Assembly (NCBI RefSeq): GCF_943181415.1
Contig: NZ_CALPBZ010000003.1
Span: forward strand, 186,001-250,000
Direction of reading: 5' to 3'
DNA: 64,000 bases
Origin: Microbacterium sp. Marseille-Q6648
GTDB taxonomy: Bacteria > Actinomycetota > Actinomycetes > Actinomycetales > Microbacteriaceae
This document shows, in pieces, positions 55,506 through 64,000 of this stretch. A program made the translations under genes and the position numbers. Within the stretch, counting starts at the first letter, position 1. Each line of letters opens with the position of its first letter. The notes beneath the pieces are model-generated. The model made no database searches, was not told the origin of the DNA, and saw only the letters and a list, made by a program, of their open reading frames with translations.

Positions 55506-56942
55506 ATGCCCCCCACCGCCCTCGAACTGTCGACCCTGGGCCATCGCATCCGCCACCAGCGCCTGGCCCACGGCTTCACCCTCGATGAGCTCGGAGAGCG
55601 GGTCGGCGTGGCCGGCAGCCAGCTGAGCCTCATCGAGAACGGCAAACGCGAGCCCAAGCTGTCGCTCCTGCAGGCGATCGCCGCGGCCACCGATGTCGAG
55701 GTGACCGACCTGCTGTCGACCGAGCCCCCCAACCGCCGTGCGGCGCTCGAGATCGAACTCGCCCGCGCGCAGTCGAGCTCGGTGTTCCGGCAGCTCGGGG
55801 TCGCCCCGATCAAGGTCACCAAGGGCATGTCGGACGACACGATCGAATCGATCCTCGGTCTGCACCGCGAGCTGCAGCGCCGCGAGCGCGAGGCGATCGC
55901 CACCCCCGAGGAGGCACGCCGGGCCAACACCGAGCTGCGCCTGAAGATGCGCGAGATCGACAACTACCTGCCCGATATCGAGAAGCTCGCCGAGAAGCAG
56001 CTGCGCGCGGCGGGACACGTCTCGGGAGCCCTGACGCACCGCACCGTGAGCATCATGGCCGAGCAGCTCGGCTTCGAGCTGCTGTACGTCAACGACCTGC
56101 CGCCGTCGACGAGGTCGATCACCGACCTCGAGCACGGCCGCATCTACCTTCCCCCGGCCTCGATCCCCGGCGGGCACGGACTCCGCTCGATGGCGCTGCA
56201 GGCGATGGCCCACCGGCTGCTCGGCCACCAGCGCCCCACCGACTACGCCGACTTCCTGCAGCAGCGGCTCGAGATCAACTACTACGCCGCGTGCTGCCTC
56301 ATGCCCGAGACGGCATCCGTGGCGTTCCTCCAGCAGGCCAAGAAGGACCGCAACCTCGCCATCGAGGACTTCCGCGACGCCTTCGGCGTCACCCACGAGG
56401 CCGCGGCGATGCGGCTGACGAATCTCGCGACGCGGCATCTCGGCATCCGGGTGCACTTCCTGCGCGTCGACGGAGCGGGCGCCATCAACCGCGTGTACGA
56501 GAACGACGACCTGCCGCTGCCGATGGATGTCACCGGCGCCGTCGACGGCCAGATCGCCTGCAAGCGCTTCTCGGCGCGGGCGGCCTTCTCGGAGCACAAC
56601 CGCACGACCGAGCACTACCAGTACACCGACACCCCCGCCGGCACGTTCTGGTGCTCCACGCAGACCGGCACCACGTCGGCCGGCGAGTTCTCGATCACCG
56701 TCGGCGTGCCCTTCGACGACGCGCGGTGGTTCCGAGGTCGCGAGACGCAGAAGCGCGCGGTCTCGACGTGCCCCGACGAGGCGTGCTGCCGTCGCGCCCC
56801 CGCCGAGGTCACGTCGCGCTGGCAGGGGAAGGCGTGGCCGAGCGCGCGCGTGCACATGCAGATGTTCTCGCCCCTCCCCCGCGGCGCATTCCCCGGCGTC
56901 GACGACAACGAGGTCTACGACTTCCTCGACAGGCACGTGTGA
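55506..56942 (+). CDS. ramB: RamB/ScfR-family transcriptional regulator
   Basis: This 478-residue regulator has a Cro/CI helix-turn-helix (RIRHQRLAHGFTLDELGERVG, cut here to HGFTLDELGERVG, followed by SQLSLIENGKREP) and a long C-terminal short-chain fatty acyl regulator domain with an ImmA/IrrE-like QAMAHRLLGHQ segment and a Cys-rich end (STCPDEACCRRAP). In corynebacteria RamB represses acetate and glyoxylate genes. The ATG is 6 bases after a strong -10 box. It diverges from pckG and its stop shares a base with the panC ATG, so it is transcribed with panC. Its targets here are inferred only. Confidence 0.85.
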   Translation: MPPTALELSTLGHRIRHQRLAHGFTLDELGERVGVAGSQLSLIENGKREPKLSLLQAIAAATDVEVTDLLSTEPPNRRAALEIELARAQSSSVFRQLGVAPIKVTKGMSDDTIESILGLHRELQRREREAIATPEEARRANTELRLKMREIDNYLPDIEKLAEKQLRAAGHVSGALTHRTVSIMAEQLGFELLYVNDLPPSTRSITDLEHGRIYLPPASIPGGHGLRSMALQAMAHRLLGHQRPTDYADFLQQRLEINYYAACCLMPETASVAFLQQAKKDRNLAIEDFRDAFGVTHEAAAMRLTNLATRHLGIRVHFLRVDGAGAINRVYENDDLPLPMDVTGAVDGQIACKRFSARAAFSEHNRTTEHYQYTDTPAGTFWCSTQTGTTSAGEFSITVGVPFDDARWFRGRETQKRAVSTCPDEACCRRAPAEVTSRWQGKAWPSARVHMQMFSPLPRGAFPGVDDNEVYDFLDRHV

Positions 56943-57808
56943 TGGCCGGGACAACCGCGCGGGTGCGCGTCGTCACCACCGTCGCCGAGCTGCGCGCCGC
57001 GCTCGACCCGGTGCGTCGCGCCGGGGGTCGGATCGGGCTCGTCCCGACGATGGGCGCTCTGCACGACGGTCATCGCCGGCTCATCGCCTCGGCCGCGGCC
57101 GAGAGCGACGCGGTCGTGGTCTCGGTGTTCGTCAATCCCGCCCAGTTCGACGAGCCCGCAGACCTCGCCGCCTATCCGCGGACTCTCGAGTCCGACTCCG
57201 CGGCGGCGTCGGATGCCGGTGCGACGCTGCTGTTCGCGCCGACCCCGGACGAGGTCTACCCGGACGGGTTCGCCACCGCCGTCCACGTCGGCGGCGTGAG
57301 CGAGCGGTGGGAGGGGGCGTCGCGCGGAGCCGCGCACTTCGACGGGGTCGCGCTCGTGGTCGCCAAGCTCTTCGGCATGGTCGGCGCCGACACCGCCTGG
57401 TTCGGACGCAAGGACGCCCAGCAGCTCGCCGTCGTCCGGCGGCTGGCGAGGGATCTGAACCTCGCCACCGAGGTGCGGGCGGTCGACACGGTCAGGGACG
57501 CCGACGGCCTCGCGCTGTCGAGCCGCAACGCCCGGCTGTCGCCGGACGAGCGCACCCGCGCGCTGGCGCTGTCGAGCAGTCTGTTCGCCGCGCGCGAGGC
57601 CGTGCGCAGCGGCGAGCGATCCGCCGCGGCACTCGTCGCGCGTGCCCTCGATGCGCTCGCGGACGCCGACGTCGCGACGGAGTACTGGGCGGTGGTCGAC
57701 CCGATCACCTTCGCCCCGGTCGAAACCCCCGCGGCGGGCTCGCTCGCCATCGTCGCGGCGCGGGTGGGCGCGGTGCGTCTCATCGACAACCTCCCGCTCG
57801 ACGGGTGA
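56942..57808 (+). CDS. panC: Pantoate-beta-alanine ligase (pantothenate synthetase)
   Basis: This enzyme condenses pantoate and beta-alanine with ATP to pantothenate, the vitamin precursor of CoA. The 288 residues contain the ATP site LVPTMGALHDGHRRLI near residue 30, VVSVFVNPAQF, the GRKDAQQLAVVRRLARDL segment (cut from the family loop) and LALSSRNARLS. The ATG at 56942 forms a TGATG junction with the regulator gene. The other pantothenate gene, panB, lies 4 kb away; panD is not in the window. Confidence 0.94.
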   Translation: MAGTTARVRVVTTVAELRAALDPVRRAGGRIGLVPTMGALHDGHRRLIASAAAESDAVVVSVFVNPAQFDEPADLAAYPRTLESDSAAASDAGATLLFAPTPDEVYPDGFATAVHVGGVSERWEGASRGAAHFDGVALVVAKLFGMVGADTAWFGRKDAQQLAVVRRLARDLNLATEVRAVDTVRDADGLALSSRNARLSPDERTRALALSSSLFAAREAVRSGERSAAALVARALDALADADVATEYWAVVDPITFAPVETPAAGSLAIVAARVGAVRLIDNLPLDG

Positions 57809-57840
57809 TCCACGGGTGATCGACGCGCTGCGGATGACGC

Positions 57841-58791
57841 TCAGAGCTTGCGCAGCAGCATCCGGCGCGCGGCATGATCGGCGCGCTTGTCGATGATCAG
57901 ACGCGCGCGGTGCTGGGTGGGCAGGATGTTCTCGCGCAGGTTCGGCAGATTGATCCCCCGCCACAGCTCGCGCGCCCGCTCGACCGCCTGGGCGTCGGTG
58001 AGCCCGGCGTAGCGGTGGAAGTACGACGACGGATCCGCGAACGCGGTGTCGCGCAGCGTGAGCCAGCGCTCGATGTACCACCGCTCGAGGTCGTCGGGGT
58101 CCGCGTGGACGTAGATCGAGAAGTCGAAGAGGTCGCTGACCGCCCGCTCATCGGCCCGCGATGAGGGCTGCAGGACGTTCAGGCCCTCGACGATCACCAT
58201 GTCGGGGCGGCGGATGATGCGCTCCTGGTCGGGCACGCGGTCGTAGACGAGGTGCGAGTACACGGGCGCCCGCACCTCGGGCGCCCCGGCTTTCAGATCG
58301 GAGACGAACTCGAGCAGCGCGCGCCGGTCGTACGACTCCGGGAAGCCCTTGCGGTGCATGATCCCCCGCCGCTCCAGCTCGGCGTTCGGCAGCAGGAACC
58401 CGTCGGTGGAGACCAGTTCGACCGACGGCAGGCCGGGCCAGCGGCGGACGAGCTCGGTCAGCACCCGCGCGACGGTGGACTTGCCCGCCGCCACCGAGCC
58501 GGCGATGCCGACGACGAACGGCGTCGGCGGCTCGGCCCGCTGCAGGAACGCGTTGGCACGGTCGCCCAGCGACCGTGCGGCGGCGGCATGGATGCTGAGC
58601 AGCCGGCTGAGGGGCAGGTACACCTCGGCCACCTCGCGCAGGTCGAGCCGGTCGCCGAGGCTGCGCACCCGCGCGATCTCGTCCGCCGTCAGCGGCATGG
58701 GGATCCGGGGGGCCCGCGCTGCCCAGTCCTCCCGCTCGAAGCAGGCGTACAGCGACGGCGCGAGTCCGGTCGGGACGGCGTCGGAGGTCAC
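57841..58791 (-). CDS. coaA: Pantothenate kinase, type I
   Basis: This kinase phosphorylates pantothenate and is usually the regulated step of CoA synthesis. The 316 residues have the P-loop [15 protein letters not shown] near residue 98, [23 protein letters not shown], and the C-terminal [15 protein letters not shown]. The GTG start is placed by a TACGCT box ending 6 bases before it and by family length. It is convergent with panC and divergent from coaBC. Confidence 0.95.
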   Translation of the reverse strand: MTSDAVPTGLAPSLYACFEREDWAARAPRIPMPLTADEIARVRSLGDRLDLREVAEVYLPLSRLLSIHAAAARSLGDRANAFLQRAEPPTPFVVGIAGSVAAGKSTVARVLTELVRRWPGLPSVELVSTDGFLLPNAELERRGIMHRKGFPESYDRRALLEFVSDLKAGAPEVRAPVYSHLVYDRVPDQERIIRRPDMVIVEGLNVLQPSSRADERAVSDLFDFSIYVHADPDDLERWYIERWLTLRDTAFADPSSYFHRYAGLTDAQAVERARELWRGINLPNLRENILPTQHRARLIIDKRADHAARRMLLRKL

Positions 58792-58797
58792 CGCCAG

Positions 58798-58803
58798 AGC
58801 GTA
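58798..58803 (-). promoter_or_regulatory. -10 box TACGCT, leaderless start of coaA
   Basis: TACGCT on the minus strand ends 6 bases before the coaA GTG. Confidence 0.55.
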
Positions 58804-58835
58804 GCGCGCGCGTGCCGCCCTCACCGGCGCGGCGA

Positions 58836-58841
58836 TAGGCT
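58836..58841 (+). promoter_or_regulatory. -10 box TAGGCT of coaBC
   Basis: TAGGCT places the transcription start near 58849, giving a leader of about 26 bases that contains GGAGG 5 bases before the GTG at 58875. Unlike most neighbours, this gene appears to have a leader. Confidence 0.5.
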
Positions 58842-58874
58842 GGCCACCGTCCGACGCGCGACATGGAGGTGCCT

Positions 58875-60098
58875 GTGGCCGGAACGCACACCGTGGTCGT
58901 GGGGGTCAGCGGGGGGATCGCCGCCTACAAGGCGGTGCAGGTCGTGCGCTCGCTCGTGCTGGCCGGTCACGACGTCCATGTGCTGCCGACGGCGGCGGCG
59001 CTGCGCTTCGTCGGCCTCGCCACGTGGGAGGCGATCAGCCGCAATCCGGTGCGCACGGATGTGTGGGACGACGTCTCGACGGTGGCGCACGTCGATCTCG
59101 GCCGCCGCGCCGATGCGATCGTCGTCGCCCCCGCCACCGCCCACACGCTCTCGCGCCTGGCCGCCGGCGCCGCCGACGATCCGCTGACGGTCACCGCGCT
59201 GGCCTCGACCGCGCCGCTGGTGGTGGCGCCGGCGATGCACCCGGCCATGTGGCGGCATCCCGCCACGCAGCACAGCATGACGCTGCTGCGCGAGCGCGGC
59301 GCGACCGTCGTGGGCCCCGCCGACGGCCCCCTCACCGGCGACGACAGCGGCCCCGGGCGCATGAGCGAGCCGGCCGAGATCGTCGCCGCAGTCCTCGACG
59401 CGGCCGCTCCCCGTCCACACGACCTGGCGGGTCTGTCGGTGCTCGTGACCGCCGGGGGCACGCGCGAGCCGCTGGACCCGGTGCGCTTCCTGGGCAACCG
59501 GTCGAGCGGCCGCCAGGGCATCGCGATCGCCGAGGCCGCACGCGCGCGAGGTGCGGACGCCACCCTGGTGGCCGGCCACGTCGAGGTGCCGCTGCCGACG
59601 GGAGAGCGTCTCGAGGTCGTGCGGGTCTCCACGGCGGACGAGCTCGCCACGGCGGCCGTCGACGCAGCCGCGACCGCCGATGTCGCGGTGATGGCCGCCG
59701 CGGTGGCCGACTTCCGCCTGGCGCAGCCGCTCGAGCAGAAGATCAAGAAGGATGCCGCGGGCGACGGCCTCACGCTGCAGCTGGTCCCCGCCCGCGACAC
59801 CCTCGCCGAGGTGCTGGCGGCGCCGGTCGCGGGGCGCGTGGTGGTCGGATTCGCCGCCGAGACCGCGACGGGCGAGGAGCTGCTCGCCGCCGGTCGCGCC
59901 AAGCTCGCCCGCAAGCCCGTGGACCTCCTCGCCGTGAACCGCGTGGGCTGGACCGAGACCTTCGGGGCGGCGACCAATGCCGTCTCTCTCCTCGCCGCCG
60001 ACGGGACCCTCGCCGCGGAGCTCGCGGGCACCAAGCGCGAGGTGGCGGACGGTCTGTGGGACGCGGTGGTGCGGCTCCGAGACCACCGCGCCGTCTAG
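58875..60098 (+). CDS. coaBC: Phosphopantothenoylcysteine synthetase/decarboxylase
   Basis: This bifunctional enzyme joins 4'-phosphopantothenate to cysteine and decarboxylates the product to phosphopantetheine. The 407 residues start with the flavin-dependent CoaC half ([19 protein letters not shown], trimmed from the core; [14 protein letters not shown]) and continue with the CoaB half ([20 protein letters not shown] then [12 protein letters not shown]). GTG at 58875 is preferred over the ATG 12 bases earlier because GGAGG stands 5 bases before it. It diverges from coaA. Confidence 0.94.
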   Translation: MAGTHTVVVGVSGGIAAYKAVQVVRSLVLAGHDVHVLPTAAALRFVGLATWEAISRNPVRTDVWDDVSTVAHVDLGRRADAIVVAPATAHTLSRLAAGAADDPLTVTALASTAPLVVAPAMHPAMWRHPATQHSMTLLRERGATVVGPADGPLTGDDSGPGRMSEPAEIVAAVLDAAAPRPHDLAGLSVLVTAGGTREPLDPVRFLGNRSSGRQGIAIAEAARARGADATLVAGHVEVPLPTGERLEVVRVSTADELATAAVDAAATADVAVMAAAVADFRLAQPLEQKIKKDAAGDGLTLQLVPARDTLAEVLAAPVAGRVVVGFAAETATGEELLAAGRAKLARKPVDLLAVNRVGWTETFGAATNAVSLLAADGTLAAELAGTKREVADGLWDAVVRLRDHRAV

Positions 60099-60112
60099 GC
60101 CGGCGGGCTCGA

Positions 60113-60142
60113 GAACAGCAGGCGTCAGAACAGCAGGCGTCA
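60113..60142. repeat. Tandem 15-base duplication GAACAGCAGGCGTCA x2
   Basis: Two exact adjacent copies lie at 60113-60127 and 60128-60142, with a partial third copy running into the SDR gene. The last bases are the SDR stop codon on the minus strand. Confidence 0.75.
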
Positions 60143-60916
60143 GAAGAGCGTGGACAGGCCGCCGTCGACCGCGATCGTCTGCCCCGTGATGTACGACGAT
60201 TCGTCGGCGCACAGGAACGCCACGAGCGCGGCGACCTCGTCCGGTGTCCCCCACCGCCCGAGGGCCGTGCGGGTGCGGACGACCTCGGTCATGCGCTCGT
60301 CGCCACGCAGGTCCGCGTTGGAGTCGGTGTCGATCGTGCCCGGGGCGACGGAGTTGACCCGGTAGCCGTGCGGGCCGAGCTCCGCCGCGAGCGATCTCGT
60401 CATCCCGTCGACGCCGGCCTTGGCCGCCGGGTAGGCGACGTCGCCCGCGCGTCCGCGGAGCGAGGCGAGGGAGGACACGCTGACGATCACCCCGCCGCGC
60501 GCGCCCGTGGCGTCCGCCGCGGCGTGCCCGGCGAGGAATCCGCGGATGACGTCGTAGACGGCGACGAGGTCCGCCTGCACGAGGGCGCCGAAGGCCGCCG
60601 TGTCCATGTCGCGCACGCCGCGACGGTCGCGCACGCCGACATTGCCGACGAGGATGCGGGGTGTGAGCCCCGCGGCCGCCGCCGTCGCGAAGGCGGCCGC
60701 GACGGCATCCGGATCGGTCACATCCGCGACGAACGGATCGGCATCGTGGCCGCTCGAGCGGAACTCCGCGACCACCGGTGCGAGCGTCGCGGCATCACGG
60801 CCGCCGAGGAGGACGTGGGCGCCCTCCGCCGCGAGCCTCCGCGCGACGGCGAGGCCGATGCCGGTGCGGGCCCCGGTGATCAGCGCCGTGCGCCCGGCGA
60901 AGCGGGCGCCCGTCAC
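60140..60916 (-). CDS. Short-chain dehydrogenase/reductase (SDR)
   Basis: This 258-residue classical SDR has the cofactor loop TGARTGIG near residue 15, VGNVGVRD in place of NNAG, the catalytic Ser in VSVSSLAS, and Tyr-x3-Lys in [15 protein letters not shown] after the second strand leaves an Arg in place to favour NADP(H). The GTG start overlaps the panB stop by 4 bases, so it is translationally coupled to ketopantoate synthesis. A role in reducing ketopantoate is possible but unproven; most SDRs of this form act on other oxo compounds. The C terminus ends LSTLF. Confidence 0.85.
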   Translation of the reverse strand: MTGARFAGRTALITGARTGIGLAVARRLAAEGAHVLLGGRDAATLAPVVAEFRSSGHDADPFVADVTDPDAVAAAFATAAAAGLTPRILVGNVGVRDRRGVRDMDTAAFGALVQADLVAVYDVIRGFLAGHAAADATGARGGVIVSVSSLASLRGRAGDVAYPAAKAGVDGMTRSLAAELGPHGYRVNSVAPGTIDTDSNADLRGDERMTEVVRTRTALGRWGTPDEVAALVAFLCADESSYITGQTIAVDGGLSTLF

Positions 60917-61746
60917 GCCGGGTCTTCCAGTGCCCGGGCGAGGTCGTCGGCCGACATCGTCGCCGCGTGCTCGGCCGCGGGGAAAGAGCCGTCGCGGACG
61001 GCCGCGGCGTACTCGTCGAGAGCGCCGCGGACCTCGGCGCCGAGGTCGCGGAACCGGCGTGCGTGCCGGGGCCGGAAGTCCTCGTACAGCCCCAGCAGGT
61101 CGTGCCACACCTGCACCTGCCCGCTGCAGCCGGCGCCTGCGCCGATGCCGATCGTGGGGATGCGCAGGCGCGCGGTGACGGCGGCGGCGAGCTCGGCCGG
61201 GACGAGTTCGAGCACGACCGCCCACGCACCGGCGGCCTGCACGGCCAGCGCATCGTGGATCACGCGGCGCGCCTGCTCGACCGTGCGACCCTGCACGCGC
61301 GTGCCGGTCACGTGGACCGACTGGGGCGTGAACCCCACGTGGCCCATGACCGGGATGCCGGCATCGACGATGCGGCGGATGGTGGGCGCGACGGGCACGC
61401 CGCCCTCGATCTTGACCGACTGGCAGCCGCCCTCGGCCATGATGCGCACCGCCGCGCGCACGGTGTCGTCGGCCGTCGCGGTGGCCCCGAAGGGCACGTC
61501 GGCGACGATCAGCGGACGCGCGGCACCGCGGACGACGCTGCGGGTGTGCGAGACGATGTCGTCGACCGTGACGGGCAGGGTCGTGTCGTGACCCTGCATC
61601 ACCATCCCCAGCGAGTCGCCCACGAGGATGAGGGGCACCTCGGTGCGCTCGATCAGGCGGGCACTGGTGTAGTCGTACGCGGTCACCATGGTGAACCGCT
61701 CCCCCGCCTCGCGCCAGGCCGCGACGGCGTCGATCGTGATGCGCAC
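60913..61746 (-). CDS. panB: 3-methyl-2-oxobutanoate hydroxymethyltransferase
   Basis: PanB makes ketopantoate from ketoisovalerate and methylene-tetrahydrofolate, the first step to pantothenate. The 277 residues contain [38 protein letters not shown] and [12 protein letters not shown], all conserved. It starts with GTG, with a CAGGCT box ending 6 bases upstream, and overlaps the SDR gene by 4 bases at its end. Confidence 0.95.
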   Translation of the reverse strand: MRITIDAVAAWREAGERFTMVTAYDYTSARLIERTEVPLILVGDSLGMVMQGHDTTLPVTVDDIVSHTRSVVRGAARPLIVADVPFGATATADDTVRAAVRIMAEGGCQSVKIEGGVPVAPTIRRIVDAGIPVMGHVGFTPQSVHVTGTRVQGRTVEQARRVIHDALAVQAAGAWAVVLELVPAELAAAVTARLRIPTIGIGAGAGCSGQVQVWHDLLGLYEDFRPRHARRFRDLGAEVRGALDEYAAAVRDGSFPAAEHAATMSADDLARALEDPA

Positions 61747-61752
61747 GGCTCT

Positions 61753-61758
61753 AGCCTG
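61753..61758 (-). promoter_or_regulatory. -10 box CAGGCT, leaderless start of panB
   Basis: CAGGCT on the minus strand ends 6 bases before the panB GTG. The first base is non-consensus. Confidence 0.35.
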
Positions 61759-61785
61759 GCAGATGCCCGCCCGAGCCGGGTGTGC

Positions 61786-63258
61786 TCACGCGAAGGGGCT
61801 GGCGGTGAGGGTGTACTTCGTCTGCAGGTACTCGTGGATGCCCTCGGCTCCGCCCTCGCGGCCCAGGCCCGACATCTTCCACCCGCCGAACGGCGCCGCC
61901 GCGTTGGAGACCACACCGACGTTGAGGCCCATCATGCCGGTCTCGAGCCGCTCGATCATCCGCTGACCGCGCGAGAGACTCTCGGTGAAGACGTACGAGA
62001 CCAGGCCGTACTCGGTGTCGTTGGCGATGCGGACGGCGTCCTCCTCGCCCTCGAAGGGCACGATCGCGAGCACCGGTCCGAAGATCTCCTCGCGCAGGAT
62101 GTCGCTTCCCGGCTGCACGTCGGTCACCACGGTCGGCTCGTAGAAGGTCCCCGGTCCGTCGACGGCGCTTCCGCCGGTGCGGACGCTCGCGCCCCGCGAG
62201 ACGGCGTCGCCCACGAGCGAGGCGGCCTTGTCGACGGCGGCGGCGTTGATGAGCGGTCCGATCGCGACCCCGTCCTCGGTGCCGCGGCCGATCTTCATGG
62301 CCTGCACGCGCTCGGTGACCCGCCGGGCGAACTCGTCGGCGACCGATCGCTGCACGATGAAGCGGTTGGCGGCAGTGCACGCCTGACCGATGTTGCGGAA
62401 CTTCGCCAGCATCGCGCCGTCGACCGCCTTGTCGAGGTCGGCGTCCTCGAACACGACGAACGGGGCGTTGCCGCCGAGCTCCATCGAGGTGCGCAGCACC
62501 CCCTGAGCGGCCTGCTCGAGAAGGCGCTGCCCCACCCCGGTCGAGCCGGTGAACGACAGCTTCCGCAGGCGCGGGTCGCGGATGATCGGCTCCGACACGG
62601 CGCCCGAGGTCGAGGTGGTGAAGACGTTCACCACACCGGCCGGGAGCCCCGCATCCTCGAGGAGCTTTGCGAAGTAGAGGGTGGTCAGCGGCGTGAGCTC
62701 GGCCGGCTTGATCACGACGGTGCACCCGGCGGCGAGCGCCGGGGCGATCTTGCGGGTCGCCATGGCGAGGGGGAAGTTCCACGGCGTGATGAGGAAGCAG
62801 GGCCCGACCGGGTGCTGCGAGACGATCATGCGGCCGGTGCCCTCGGGGTTCGGGCCGTAGCGTCCATGGACGCGCGCGGTCTCTTCACTGAACCACCGCA
62901 GGAACTCGCCGCCGTAGGCGACCTCGCCGCGCGCTTCGGCGAGGGGCTTGCCCATCTCGATCGTCATCAGCAGCGCGAAGTCCTCTTTGCGCTCCTGCAG
63001 CAGGTCGAAGGCCCGGCGGAGGATCTCGGCGCGTTCGCGGGCCGGCGTCGCCGCCCACGCCGGGAACGCCTCGGTCGCCGCATCCAGCGCCGCGGTGCCG
63101 TCATCGGCGGACGCGTCGGCGATCGTCTTCACGACCGCGCCGGTGGCCGGGTCGGACACCGTCAGCGTTCTCCCCCCGGATGCCGGCCGCCACTGGCCGC
63201 CGATGTACAGTCCGTCGGGAACCCGTGCCAGCAGTTCGGTCTCACGGTTGTCGGTCAC
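61786..63258 (-). CDS. Aldehyde dehydrogenase, succinate-semialdehyde dehydrogenase type
   Basis: This NAD(P)+-dependent aldehyde dehydrogenase has 490 residues. The cofactor region is [20 protein letters not shown], the general base Glu lies in [10 protein letters not shown], and the catalytic Cys in [21 protein letters not shown] and the GREGG C-terminal region complete the family pattern. The nearest named group is succinate-semialdehyde dehydrogenase (GabD), but the substrate is not fixed by the sequence. The GTG start is supported by GAGGAG about 7 bases upstream. It is 87 bases downstream of an aromatic-type monooxygenase gene on the same strand. Confidence 0.88.
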   Translation of the reverse strand: MTDNRETELLARVPDGLYIGGQWRPASGGRTLTVSDPATGAVVKTIADASADDGTAALDAATEAFPAWAATPARERAEILRRAFDLLQERKEDFALLMTIEMGKPLAEARGEVAYGGEFLRWFSEETARVHGRYGPNPEGTGRMIVSQHPVGPCFLITPWNFPLAMATRKIAPALAAGCTVVIKPAELTPLTTLYFAKLLEDAGLPAGVVNVFTTSTSGAVSEPIIRDPRLRKLSFTGSTGVGQRLLEQAAQGVLRTSMELGGNAPFVVFEDADLDKAVDGAMLAKFRNIGQACTAANRFIVQRSVADEFARRVTERVQAMKIGRGTEDGVAIGPLINAAAVDKAASLVGDAVSRGASVRTGGSAVDGPGTFYEPTVVTDVQPGSDILREEIFGPVLAIVPFEGEEDAVRIANDTEYGLVSYVFTESLSRGQRMIERLETGMMGLNVGVVSNAAAPFGGWKMSGLGREGGAEGIHEYLQTKYTLTASPFA

Positions 63259-63345
63259 GGGGTTCTCCTCGTCCACCGGATGCCGCGGCATCCGCTCTCG
63301 ATTGACTCTCGGGGCCATTGTGCCCCGCGGCCGCCGGGGCAGCCG

Positions 63346-64000
63346 CTATACGCGGTGTACATCGCGTGCGGCGGCATCGCCCGAACGGCGGACCTGTCGC
63401 AGGGCTCCCGCGAAGAAGTCCGCTAGCTCGTCGGTGGCCTCCAGCGGCAGCACCGCCGCGACGTACTGGTCGGGGCGGACCACCACCACAGCGCCGTCGC
63501 GCGATATGCCGCGCTCGGCGAAGATGTCCACGTCACGCCACCCGTCTGCGCCGGCGGCGAAGACCTTCTCCCAGTCGGTGAGTCCGAGAGGGCCCGATCG
63601 CGGGCGGAAGACGTCCGGGACGCGCGAGATGTCGACCTCGTCGAAGGTCTGCTGGTAGACGGCCTTCACGTCGAACACCGCGTCGGCGTCGGCGCCGGCC
63701 GGGGTGTGGCGCGCAAGGGGGGATGCTGAAGAAGCCCACCACTGCGCCCACGCGGTCAGAGCGGAATCCTCCCCCGCGGCGGGAGCGTCGGCGAAGGCGT
63801 AGATCCGCCAGCGGCCGTCGGCGCGCGCGTGATGGCCGAGGTGGATCACGTTGCCGTCGCACACGCGCGTGACCTCGACCGACGCGAACCGCTTGCCGAG
63901 CGGGAAGCCCGTCGCGCGTGCGGCGTGCTGGTCGCCCGAGACGATGGCCGAGGCACCGTATTCGGTCATGAAGCCCGAGGGGAACTCCGCGGTCCCCAGG
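63346..64000 (-). CDS. FAD-dependent phenol-type monooxygenase, C-terminal part
   Basis: The frame is open to the window edge, so only about 217 C-terminal residues are visible. The part seen is the thioredoxin-like dimerisation domain of phenol 2-monooxygenase-type flavoproteins: GFPLGKRFASVEVTRVCDG, RWRIYAFADAP, and the final DGAVVVVRPDQYVAAVLP are its usual signatures. The FAD-binding and substrate domains lie beyond the edge, so the aromatic substrate is unknown. A Met near the edge is internal, not a start, because typical family sequence continues before it. Confidence 0.8.
   Translation of the reverse strand, partial: LGTAEFPSGFMTEYGASAIVSGDQHAARATGFPLGKRFASVEVTRVCDGNVIHLGHHARADGRWRIYAFADAPAAGEDSALTAWAQWWASSASPLARHTPAGADADAVFDVKAVYQQTFDEVDISRVPDVFRPRSGPLGLTDWEKVFAAGADGWRDVDIFAERGISRDGAVVVVRPDQYVAAVLPLEATDELADFFAGALRQVRRSGDAAARDVHRV

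Noticed and set aside
57800-57830. Direct repeat of GGGTGATC just after panC
   Set aside because: Two short copies only, with no link to any signal.

Overview
The window looks like chromosomal DNA from a high-GC actinobacterium of the Microbacteriaceae type, probably Microbacterium or a close relative. The evidence is the very GC-rich codon use, many GTG starts, operons joined by 4-base ATGA/GTGA overlaps, a GTP-type PEP carboxykinase, and a gene order that (from memory) resembles the Mycobacterium tuberculosis stretch maf / accA3 / lpdA / deoD-pmmB / add-deoA-cdd / sdhCDAB. I saw no tRNA, rRNA, CRISPR array, phage gene or insertion-sequence transposase.

Left part (1-8.4 kb): a partial TrmA-family RNA methyltransferase diverges from maf. 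The biotin carboxylase subunit accA3 follows, then the quinone reductase lpdA. A purine salvage operon comes next: punA, a PGM2-like phosphosugar mutase and a GNAT acetyltransferase.

Accessory block (about 8.36-17.88 kb): a nuclease-fold gene of the AbiEi/DUF559 type is bracketed by GTGCGCAC-based repeats. Next to it is a complete mannitol PTS: the activator mtlR diverges from an operon that starts with an in-frame EIIB-HPr fusion and continues ptsI-mtlA-mtlF-mtlD. The block ends with a truncated alpha/beta hydrolase remnant.

Nucleoside block (17.9-26.1 kb, all leftward): a BMP-family lipoprotein, an ABC ATPase, two permeases, cytidine deaminase, thymidine phosphorylase and adenosine deaminase. 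Together with punA and the mutase this gives uptake and breakdown of nucleosides to sugar phosphates.

Central metabolism (26.3-42 kb): manC; sdhCDAB behind two abutting perfect palindromes; a YihY membrane protein; exonuclease III; PEP synthase with its PSRP regulator; trpS; a formamidopyrimidine-DNA-glycosylase-type enzyme; glpK and glpD with a divergent SorC-type regulator.

Riboflavin operon (43.1-46.8 kb): FMN riboswitch, ribD, ribE, ribBA, ribH. It is followed by a small membrane protein, an MHS-type transporter, a DrrA-like ABC exporter with two permeases, and a fused ABC exporter that carries an in-frame palindromic repeat.

Right end (53.5-64 kb): pckG; a RamB-type regulator coupled to panC; coaA; coaBC; an SDR overlapping panB; an aldehyde dehydrogenase; and a partial FAD monooxygenase. 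Pantothenate and CoA genes dominate this stretch.

Many first genes have a TANNNT-type -10 box 6-7 bases before the start codon, which suggests widespread leaderless transcription. The octamer GGATGCCG is strikingly frequent in both orientations.
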